Source: JALRBM01 sp964615445 (GTDB taxonomy: Bacteria > Patescibacteriota > Saccharimonadia > Saccharimonadales > Saccharimonadaceae). Taken from it: DNA of 5,456 nucleotides. Each line of letters opens with the position of its first letter. Position 1 is the first letter of the stretch. Shown piece by piece: positions 1-5,443 of the stretch. Both the position numbers and the translations under genes were made by a program. The notes beneath the pieces were generated by a model. The model ran no database searches. It had not been told where the DNA came from and saw only the letters and a program-made list of their open reading frames with translations. The stretch is taken from NCBI GenBank assembly GCA_964615445.1, contig CAZTOK010000061.1:1-5456 (forward strand), given 5' to 3'.

Positions 1-12
1 AAAACGCGTTTT
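1..12. repeat. 12-bp perfect palindrome at the window edge
   Basis: AAAACGCGTTTT reads identically on both strands. It could be the end of a terminator or operator belonging to an upstream gene, but the window cuts off whatever lies to the left. A bare 12-mer with no loop is a poor hairpin by itself. The palindrome is a fact of the sequence; any role is unknown. Confidence 0.4.
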
Positions 13-91
13 CAATATCGTTCCCAAAAATTTGCCATTTATACAGCGGAGTCTAAATCTTCAAGAATGTAGAAGACCCTCCCCCTGTTAA

Positions 92-120
92 TTATCAAAA
101 ATGTAAAAAATAATTAGTAT
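92..120 (+). promoter_or_regulatory. Possible sigma70-type promoter for the first gene
   Basis: TTATCA (92-97) and TAGTAT (115-120) are separated by 17 nt, the ideal spacing, and each matches four of six consensus bases. Transcription would begin near 127 and leave a 5' leader of about 45 nt. The region is so AT-rich that such matches occur by chance. A second -10-like hexamer, GATAAT, at 166-171 lies too close to the ATG at 174 to give a normal leader. Confidence 0.3.
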
Positions 121-152
121 TTTAAGATGAAAATCTCGAATTAAGAATACCG

Positions 153-157
153 AAGGG
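153..157 (+). promoter_or_regulatory. Weak or distant Shine-Dalgarno before the DUF5677 gene
   Basis: AAGGG lies 16 nt before the ATG at 174, farther than the usual 5-9 nt. It is nevertheless the only purine-rich site near the start. A TAA at 168-170 is in frame just upstream, so 174 is the first possible start in this frame. Either translation starts with a long spacer or it is SD-independent. Confidence 0.35.
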
Positions 158-173
158 TTACTATTGATAATAT

Positions 174-1289
174 ATGACAGTCAAGAAAAGATCTTACTAT
201 AAGAGGGGCAGAACTCATCTAGATGATGGTATGTACTCGTCATTGATGGACGCGATTAAAGAGCGTGCGAAAGAACTCGAAGAAAGTGGCAAAGAAAAGG
301 AAATAAAAGGATTTCTTAAAGACATTCTTGACCCTTCTAGATTAAGTGATATTGCGGATAAAATGGCTGAGGATATCTTGAAGCAATCAAGAGAAGATGT
401 TCGAGAGGCAGTAGAGGAAGAGCATGAACAAAAGCTTGGCTTTGAAAAGCGACTATATAAAACATATGAGCATGGGATTGATGCCTACATTGAACTGCTG
501 GGTGTTTCGCTTGAGGCAATCGAAAATCACAGAAAAATTACTCATGAAAACCTCGGAGAAAAAGACACTTTCCTACCTTTCCTATTAAGATTGCACGCAA
601 GAGCTTATAGAAATGCAAACGAGATACTAGCACTTACGCGAGCTGGTTATGGCTCGGGTGCTCTTGCTAGATGGCGATCTATGCACGAGACTACGGTTGT
701 GCTTTCTTACGCAAAAGAAGTGGGACCTAACATTATTAAATTTATGGAAGCCCATGAAGCAATTACAAATTACAAATCGATGAAGGTATATCAAGAGCAT
801 GCCGAACAGCTAGGCGAGCAGCCATATACAGCCTACGAAATGAGGCTTGCTAAAAGGAAGTATGACCGACGTATTAATAGATACGGTAAGGGGTTTGATA
901 AAGATTATGGATGGGTATGGGCTGCGAGTAATCACAGTATAGATGGCACTTTTCGTGCGCTAGAGGAACATGTTGGAATAGATCATCTATATCCATACTA
1001 TAGACTCTCGAGTCTTAACATACACATGGGTTGGGCGAGTCTTTTTGTAGGAGAAGAGTTTGAGGCACTTAATAATCCAGGTATTGCCTTAGTTGGTCCT
1101 GCTGATTATGGTTTTGAAACCGCAGTTAGTCTTTCTTTATTGACTCTGGCTTATGCCTCAATATTAATTCTTACTTATAACTTGTCGTATGAAAGCATGG
1201 TTTACGCAAAAGTTATCATGGCAGTCGAAAATAGGGCGCAGAATGAGTTCGAAAAAGCTTCTAAAAAGTTAAAAGATAAAGAAGCTTAA
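174..1289 (+). CDS. DUF5677-type helical protein, function unknown
   Basis: A 371-residue, mostly helical protein. Residues 1-90 are highly charged (runs of K, E and R) and probably form helix or coiled coil. The central part has the pattern I associate with DUF5677: a helix around 141-158, a small turn (AGYGSGAL), then ARWRSMHE with R166, R168 and E172. A second conserved-looking segment, YRLSSLNIH, places R277 and H284 six residues apart, the spacing of a HEPN-type Rx4-6H motif. This suggests, without proving, a HEPN-like RNase fold. Residues 315-335 are hydrophobic (VSLSLLTLAYASILIL) and could be mistaken for a membrane helix. With no signal peptide and many Ser/Thr residues, I read it as a buried helix. 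It is the first gene of the cluster, followed by a 39-nt gap. A promoter-like TATAAT in that gap means it may be a separate transcription unit. The family has no established function that I can state with confidence. Confidence 0.75.
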   Translation: MTVKKRSYYKRGRTHLDDGMYSSLMDAIKERAKELEESGKEKEIKGFLKDILDPSRLSDIADKMAEDILKQSREDVREAVEEEHEQKLGFEKRLYKTYEHGIDAYIELLGVSLEAIENHRKITHENLGEKDTFLPFLLRLHARAYRNANEILALTRAGYGSGALARWRSMHETTVVLSYAKEVGPNIIKFMEAHEAITNYKSMKVYQEHAEQLGEQPYTAYEMRLAKRKYDRRINRYGKGFDKDYGWVWAASNHSIDGTFRALEEHVGIDHLYPYYRLSSLNIHMGWASLFVGEEFEALNNPGIALVGPADYGFETAVSLSLLTLAYASILILTYNLSYESMVYAKVIMAVENRAQNEFEKASKKLKDKEA

Positions 1290-1316
1290 AGTCTCCTTAT
1301 ATCATCGTGGCGATAG

Positions 1317-1322
1317 TATAAT
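1317..1322 (+). promoter_or_regulatory. Consensus -10 box, probable leaderless promoter
   Basis: A perfect TATAAT lies six nt before the ATG at 1329. The expected transcription start, seven nt after the box, therefore falls on the A of the start codon. No recognisable -35 is found 16-18 nt upstream, and there is no TGn extension. If active, this promoter would drive the winged-helix, SEC-C nuclease, PIN and HEPN genes independently of the DUF5677 gene. A small imperfect inverted repeat (ATCG-TGG-CGAT, about 1304-1314) lies just upstream and could be an operator or chance. Confidence 0.45.
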
Positions 1323-1328
1323 AAGGCT

Positions 1329-1763
1329 ATGAGGAAAATAACGGAAATCGCAGGTGGTATAGCCCTTCTTGTATATAGGCAGCAGCGTTTAACCCCTAAT
1401 GACATGGATTTTATGGGATTTCGTTTTCGTTACGATAACTTACAATGGGCTGACGAGCCAGTTTACAATCATTTTCAACAAAGCCTAATGACTGTCGCAG
1501 ATAATAATCTCGCGGATTTACAAAATGCCATCGATTACTTAAATGATGTAAATCTTATGACCTTTATTGATGATAGCGACAATGCTCAACGTGGTTATAG
1601 GAGTTTTCATATTACCGCTAAGGGTATCCATTTAATCGAAGGAGTAGAAAACGAGTTACCTGAGGCGAAGAAACGATTTAATATTACATTCAATTTTAAT
1701 CTTGAGAGTCTAGCAAAGATAGAGCCTACGCTTAAGGCTCAATTTGGATTAGTAAATCTATGA
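1329..1763 (+). CDS. Small winged-helix-like protein
   Basis: A 144-residue protein that I cannot assign to a named family. Residues about 45-105 have a winged-helix layout. A helix (QQSLMTVADN) is followed by a second helix, NLADLQNAIDYLNDVNL, that would be the recognition helix. Then comes a strand (MTFIDD), a polar wing with DNAQRGYRS, and a returning strand ending in FHITAKGIHLIE. The 'iTakGihlIE' ending is typical of bacterial winged-helix domains. Residues 116-144 form a short strand-helix tail (FNITFNFNLESLAKIE) that could be a dimerisation or partner-binding segment. The ATG at 1329 is the first start after an in-frame TAG at 1314. The only SD-like bases, AAGG at 1323-1326, lie too close to it, which fits a leaderless start. 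It precedes the SEC-C nuclease gene by 16 nt. It could be a DNA-binding regulator of this operon or a structural subunit of a complex with its neighbours; the sequence does not decide. Confidence 0.7.
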   Translation: MRKITEIAGGIALLVYRQQRLTPNDMDFMGFRFRYDNLQWADEPVYNHFQQSLMTVADNNLADLQNAIDYLNDVNLMTFIDDSDNAQRGYRSFHITAKGIHLIEGVENELPEAKKRFNITFNFNLESLAKIEPTLKAQFGLVNL

Positions 1764-1779
1764 ACTGTCAGAAGCAGTC

Positions 1780-3231
1780 ATGAGCAGTGGTCCCTATTCG
1801 GGAAAACGAGCAAAGCCGAATAAATTGGGTCGTAATGAGCCATGTTTTTGTGGTAGCGGAGTTAAGTATAAAAAATGCTGCTTACTAAAAGGTCTTACGC
1901 CGCCCGTGGTCCCGCGCATACCCATAGAAGTTATTGACGAGCATCAGCAATCAACTCAAAAGAGATTACTTTTTTTGCAGAGTAAGGGTATATATGTCAG
2001 CTTACCGAACACCGTTACCTTTAAGGAAAAAAGCTTTCTTGCTGTAGGGAATAAAATTATGTGGGATGATAATCCCCACGCTACATTCCACCAACTAATT
2101 TTAAGCAACCTCTCTAAGACTTTGGGCAAAGAGTGGTGGGATGCTGAAACTGCGAAGCCGCTGGAGGAAAAGCACTTCATCAAACGGTGCTACGAAGAAC
2201 TAGCAGAGTCTGATAGTAGGGAGGATTTGGATGTAACGCCAGTAGATGAGCATACGCGTACGATGCTCGCAACAGGCGACACTCAAGCACTGTTAAGCCT
2301 TGCTTTTGATGTCTGGATGCTGACGCATAAAGGCTATATGCGTGATGAATGGCTCGGTCGTCTTCGAGGCATGGGTGAGTATCAGAGCGTAAGATACGAG
2401 ATAGGTGTAGCGTCACTTTTTGTGCGAATTGGTTGTGAGCTAGAGTTCTACAATGACGATCGGATAGAGGAAGACGGCAATCCACCAAAACGGGCAGAGT
2501 TTATTGCCGTGCATGCCGCTACAGGAAATCGAGTTGCTGTAGAGGCAAAAAGTCGGCATGTTGACGGGGTTATACATACACCAGGTACGATGAACTATCG
2601 AAAAGCGCTCAAAGGTGACATCTCAAATTTATATCGAAAAGCGCTTCTTAAAGTTACTGATGGGTTGCCGCTACTCGTTTTTATAGACGTAAACTCACCA
2701 ACAGAAACAGACCAAGCAGTTCAGAATACTCAATGGTTTGCAGATGTGAAAAGATCGTTTGATAGCCGCCCTTCCTCAAGCCCCGAAAATCCGGATAAAT
2801 ATGCTGCGATATTTATCACTAACTACTCGTCACATTATCAAGGTGATAACGTTTCACATTCAGGGCAGTTTATGGTGATAGGTGGTGCGAACTCTAAATA
2901 TCCACTTGCAGATGATTTTGAGGGTGAGTTTATGAAACGCTTACTAAAAGCAACTAACAGCTACGGTTATGTCCCACCGAGTTTGGACAACTCCAAGACT
3001 GGTATGTATGAAACCGAAGCAATTATGAGTAGGAATGAGTTTATTAATAAAATTAAAAAACTCACTATGCCGCAAGCTGGTGACCCTGAGTATGAAAGGC
3101 GTGAGCGTGAGTCAAAGAGGCTTGTAGATATGCTGGTGTGGGACGCAACCCAGAAGAGCGGTGGGGGATGGGATGGAGAAGTAGGCGCAGAATGCTACAG
3201 ACAATTTGAATGGTTATATAAGCAGCCTTAA
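1780..3231 (+). CDS. SEC-C zinc motif / PD-(D/E)XK-like nuclease protein
   Basis: A 483-residue protein with two recognisable parts. Residues 17-34 are a clear SEC-C motif, GRNEPCFCGSGVKYKKCC, with C22, C24, C33 and C34 as likely zinc ligands. This motif is best known at the C-terminus of SecA; here it is N-terminal. Residues about 203-265 look like a restriction-endonuease-like core: a helix with E207 (YEIGVASLFVRIG), a strand (CELEFYND), a strand with E240 (AEFIAVH), and a strand ending in VAVEAKSR, giving E255-x-K257. E240 takes the place of the usual Asp. A hydrophobic strand (PLLVFIDVN, 297-305) and another (YAAIFITNYS, 341-350) fit the rest of an alpha/beta fold. Residues 38-200 and 380-483 match nothing I know. 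The start has a weak purine site (AGAAG, 1770-1774). The likely role is nucleic-acid cleavage or binding with the neighbouring PIN and HEPN proteins. The SEC-C call is firm, the nuclease fold probable, and activity untested. Confidence 0.85.
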   Translation: MSSGPYSGKRAKPNKLGRNEPCFCGSGVKYKKCCLLKGLTPPVVPRIPIEVIDEHQQSTQKRLLFLQSKGIYVSLPNTVTFKEKSFLAVGNKIMWDDNPHATFHQLILSNLSKTLGKEWWDAETAKPLEEKHFIKRCYEELAESDSREDLDVTPVDEHTRTMLATGDTQALLSLAFDVWMLTHKGYMRDEWLGRLRGMGEYQSVRYEIGVASLFVRIGCELEFYNDDRIEEDGNPPKRAEFIAVHAATGNRVAVEAKSRHVDGVIHTPGTMNYRKALKGDISNLYRKALLKVTDGLPLLVFIDVNSPTETDQAVQNTQWFADVKRSFDSRPSSSPENPDKYAAIFITNYSSHYQGDNVSHSGQFMVIGGANSKYPLADDFEGEFMKRLLKATNSYGYVPPSLDNSKTGMYETEAIMSRNEFINKIKKLTMPQAGDPEYERRERESKRLVDMLVWDATQKSGGGWDGEVGAECYRQFEWLYKQP

Positions 3232-3242
3232 TGACTAATCGT

Positions 3243-3248
3243 AGGAAG
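3243..3248 (+). promoter_or_regulatory. Strong Shine-Dalgarno of the PIN-like gene
   Basis: AGGAAG lies eight nt before the ATG at 3257, in the 25-nt gap after the SEC-C nuclease gene. It is the best-placed ribosome binding site in the window and fixes the start of the PIN-like protein. Confidence 0.75.
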
Positions 3249-3256
3249 AATATATT

Positions 3257-4552
3257 ATGGGACCGGTAACGATATTTGATAAATCTGCGCTACAGTCATT
3301 CAGTATGGATGAGTCGGTGTGGTTTGATGCATTCATGATGGGTAATATCACACCTTTATTTTATGTGGAAACGCTCGCCGATCTAGAAAAATCTGTTCGA
3401 AATGGAAAAACACCTGAAGAGTTTGTTGGTATGCTCGCCCATAAAACTCCCTTTCATGCAGTACCCAATGTGAACCACGAGCGGATAATTGAAGTAGAAC
3501 TTATGATAGGTTCTTCCGAAACGGGAATGGACGGTACTGGACGACCAGTTCTGGCTGGAGCGAAGCCAAAGAAAAATGCAGATGGAACGTTTAGTGTTCA
3601 TTTCAACGAGTTTCCAGAAGCGGCAGCGTTGAATAGATGGCATGAAGGTGAATTCCTCGAAATTGAAAGGAGTGCCGCTAAGCAATGGCGAAGCAATCTC
3701 GAGAGTCAAAGCAACGAGTCTCAGATCAATATGGTAAAAAATATTTTTTCAACTAGTTTAAGGATCCCAAACTTAGAAGAGCTTAAAGGTGAAATTGACA
3801 AGTTTTGCGAGAGTAATGATGCTCACGTAATACGTTTAGCGCTGAATATTGTTGGAGTTCCCATATCTGCTCAAGACAAGATCTTAAGAAGATGGGAGGA
3901 AGCTGGCAAACCAAAACTGACAGAATTTGCGCCTTACACGGCTCACGTTTTCAAGGTTGACCTGCTTTACTATCTCGGAATAGACAAAGGCTTTATATCG
4001 GGTGTGCGTGCAAGCAATAAAATCGACATGGCATACTTATACTACCTTCCGTTTTCTATGGTCTTTGTGTCAGGCGATAATCTACATCAACGTACCGCAC
4101 CTTTATTTTTAAGGGATGATCAGACTTTCGTTACAGCCGCAGATATGAAGGTTGCTCTAAAAGAGTTTGATGTCTACTTCGATAGTTTGCCTGACGAAGT
4201 TAAAGCGCTTGGCGTGATGCGCATTGCTGGTTATCCGCCTATGCATTTAGACAATGTTGTTACTCGTATCTGGGATAAAAACATGAGACCAGACTGGCGT
4301 AAAATCTCGGAAGATGAGCAGGAAGATAGGCTTAAACCAAGAGAGGATAACGATGCGGAGTATATTGAAAAAATTAATCAAACGCACGACACCGCCATTG
4401 ATATTGACGACAGTACAGACTTTCCAGCTTCGGATGACATACAACAGATGTTTTTGAAGCGTACTATGCCAGTACAAAAAGGAAAATGGCGACTTATTTC
4501 TGAAGACCAGCAAAAAGCTATTAACGAAAATAAAGACAGGAAGGATGTTTAG
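3257..4552 (+). CDS. PIN-like nuclease with a long internal insert
   Basis: A 431-residue protein whose two ends of a core match the PIN nuclease layout. The first strand, VTIFDKSAL, carries D8. A helical stretch with NITPLFYVETLADLEK follows, giving E38 (D42 nearby). The second half appears about 210 residues later: NKIDMAYLYYLPF with D257, then strand MVFVSGDNLH with D274, matching the last acidic residues of PIN domains. PIN proteins use such an acidic cluster to bind Mg2+ or Mn2+ and usually cut RNA. They are normally 120-150 residues, so residues about 50-250 are an insert or extra domain. This region includes a Gly-rich segment (86-102), a helix with RW-EGEFLEIERSAAKQWR (127-145), and a helical part (155-245). 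Residues 340-431 are acidic and charged, ending in a KGKWRLI segment. Translation starts from a good SD. The gene ends in TAG in the same frame as the next gene. I infer an RNase role; the substrate is unknown. Confidence 0.75.
   Translation: MGPVTIFDKSALQSFSMDESVWFDAFMMGNITPLFYVETLADLEKSVRNGKTPEEFVGMLAHKTPFHAVPNVNHERIIEVELMIGSSETGMDGTGRPVLAGAKPKKNADGTFSVHFNEFPEAAALNRWHEGEFLEIERSAAKQWRSNLESQSNESQINMVKNIFSTSLRIPNLEELKGEIDKFCESNDAHVIRLALNIVGVPISAQDKILRRWEEAGKPKLTEFAPYTAHVFKVDLLYYLGIDKGFISGVRASNKIDMAYLYYLPFSMVFVSGDNLHQRTAPLFLRDDQTFVTAADMKVALKEFDVYFDSLPDEVKALGVMRIAGYPPMHLDNVVTRIWDKNMRPDWRKISEDEQEDRLKPREDNDAEYIEKINQTHDTAIDIDDSTDFPASDDIQQMFLKRTMPVQKGKWRLISEDQQKAINENKDRKDV
4538..4545 (+). promoter_or_regulatory. 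Shine-Dalgarno for the HEPN-like gene, inside the PIN-like ORF
   Basis: AGGAAGGA lies within the last codons of the PIN-like gene and ends 13 nt before the ATG at 4559, somewhat far but a strong match. Another ATG at 4545 overlaps its last base but is in a different frame. The first in-frame start after the TAG at 4550 is 4559. The arrangement suggests translational coupling of the two genes. Confidence 0.55.
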
Positions 4553-4558
4553 ATATTT

Positions 4559-5305
4559 ATGGATAAACCCATCAGCATTAACGATGATGAAGATATAAAC
4601 GAAGTACTTGCTCGCTATACTAAAGACGCAACACAGATTATTGCTAGTTCTTCGGCTATGAAGCAAATGGTTGCAGACGGACTCAAATTAGATGAACAAA
4701 TACCTGAGTCGACAGAAGATTATATAAATAGGATGTTCGACGAACGGAAGCGGGTGGCAAAAGAGGTTGTCGATATACTACCGTCAAAGCCAAACATCAA
4801 TCTTCCTCCTATACTAAGTCTTTATGATGAGATTAAGGAATGCATATTATTTGGATTGAACGGGGCGGCTATATCACTATCGGCTGTTTTGGTTGAGTTT
4901 GCTATAAAACATGCAATCGTAGATCGCAATCGTGGAGTTGAATTATATGATAAAGCAGAGTGGACTAGGGTTGAGAAAATTGAGCTAGGCCCTATTATTG
5001 CGGAGGCGGAAAAATTAAAACTTTTCGATGAAGAAGGTATTAAAAAGCTAATCCAATTCAAAAATAACATTCGCAATCCATGGCTACATTACAATATAAA
5101 GGAAATCACTAAAGATGTGATTATGACTGAAGCACTATCATATAATCTTGCTACTAAAAAGATGGAAAAAAAGTACAACTTAAAAGCCGTAGACAATCCA
5201 TTTCTATGGCAGCTTGGTAAAGAAAAGGTTGATAAAGAAACAGTATTAGATGCTTTCCAGTTTGCAGATGCTGTCGTTAGAGCACTTTTCCTCTCTAATA
5301 AATAA
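4559..5305 (+). CDS. HEPN-like protein, putative RNase
   Basis: A 248-residue, almost wholly helical protein. Residues 1-80 are charged and contain no motif I recognise. The region 86-180 follows the HEPN pattern: a long helix (SLYDEIKECILFGLNGA), a second hydrophobic helix (ISLSAVLVEFAIKHAI, with E113), a linker, another helix around 154-168, and then NIRNPWLHYN. In that last motif R172 and H177 are four residues apart with N173 after the Arg. This is the Rx4-6H signature of HEPN RNases, and the surrounding sequence also resembles DUF4145-type proteins. HEPN domains act as metal-independent RNases in many toxin and abortive-infection systems, usually as dimers. Here the motif is intact, so catalysis is possible. 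The gene starts six nt after the PIN-like stop and is likely coupled to it. It is the last gene before the terminator. A scaffold-only HEPN role remains possible. Confidence 0.7.
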   Translation: MDKPISINDDEDINEVLARYTKDATQIIASSSAMKQMVADGLKLDEQIPESTEDYINRMFDERKRVAKEVVDILPSKPNINLPPILSLYDEIKECILFGLNGAAISLSAVLVEFAIKHAIVDRNRGVELYDKAEWTRVEKIELGPIIAEAEKLKLFDEEGIKKLIQFKNNIRNPWLHYNIKEITKDVIMTEALSYNLATKKMEKKYNLKAVDNPFLWQLGKEKVDKETVLDAFQFADAVVRALFLSNK

Positions 5306-5416
5306 TTAACTCCACACTTTTACGTGTAGCTGGTATGGTTGGCGTGCTTGATAATAGACCATTCACTAGCGACTCAAAGAGTTTAAGTATATTCTGTAAA
5401 TCTGCACCAAGAAAAC
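5306..5416 (+). other. 3' untranslated stretch before the terminator
   Basis: About 110 nt with no supported gene on either strand. It contains a small hairpin (ACAC at 5314-5317, GTGT at 5324-5327, six-nt loop) and isolated promoter-like words, TTGATA at 5348 and TATATT at 5388, whose 34-nt spacing rules them out as a pair. It is probably the 3' UTR of the operon, possibly with a minor RNA element. Confidence 0.4.
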
Positions 5417-5443
5417 CGTCCTACGTTAAGTAGGGCGTTTTTT
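5417..5443 (+). terminator. Rho-independent terminator of the operon
   Basis: An 8-bp stem, CGTCCTAC pairing with GTAGGGCG (one U-G wobble), closes a five-nt GTTAA loop and is followed directly by six Ts. An A-run at 5412-5415 precedes the stem. On the opposite strand the stem is followed by GGTTTTC, a much weaker T-tract, so reverse termination would be inefficient. It lies 111 nt after the HEPN-like stop with nothing coding between, so it most likely ends the whole operon. Confidence 0.88.

Larger units (their letters stand above)
1..173. other. Intergenic leader upstream of the DUF5677 gene
   Basis: No convincing complete gene is seen here. The frame beginning at base 1 is open through 23 codons to a TAG at 70-72 and could be the last residues of an upstream + strand gene. 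The other two frames are also open for 50-90 nt, however, so this cannot be decided. A pyrimidine run, CCCTCCCCCTG, lies near 77-86. The rest, about 90-150, is very AT-rich as expected for a promoter region. Confidence 0.4.

Noticed and set aside
1..72. C-terminal end of an upstream gene (frame open from base 1 to TAG at 70)
   Set aside because: Only 23 codons are visible, all three + frames are open over most of this distance, and the translation matches nothing I recognise.
337..519. Open frame on the - strand within the DUF5677 gene
   Set aside because: It lies wholly inside a well-supported gene, and its Gln/His-rich composition is the antisense of a charged helical segment. It has no motif.
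1114..1178. Transmembrane helix in the DUF5677 protein (residues about 315-335)
   Set aside because: The segment is hydrophobic but rich in Ser, Thr and Tyr and stands alone near the C-terminus of a soluble-looking helical protein. A buried helix is more likely.
1956..2488. Two - strand open frames (1956-2183 and 2180-2488) inside the SEC-C nuclease gene
   Set aside because: Both are antisense to a gene with clear motifs on the + strand. Their compositions look random and neither has a domain.
3383..3709. Open frame on the - strand inside the PIN-like gene
   Set aside because: It is an antisense shadow with no motif and overlaps a strongly patterned + strand protein.
4247..4666. 139-codon - strand open frame across the PIN-HEPN junction
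   Set aside because: Its Ile/Phe/Val-rich translation could pass for a membrane protein. That composition is what the complement of Asp/Glu/Asn/Lys-rich + strand codons gives, and it spans two real genes and their junction.
4822..5076. Open frame on the - strand inside the HEPN-like gene
   Set aside because: It is a Ser-rich antisense shadow of the conserved HEPN helices, without motif support.
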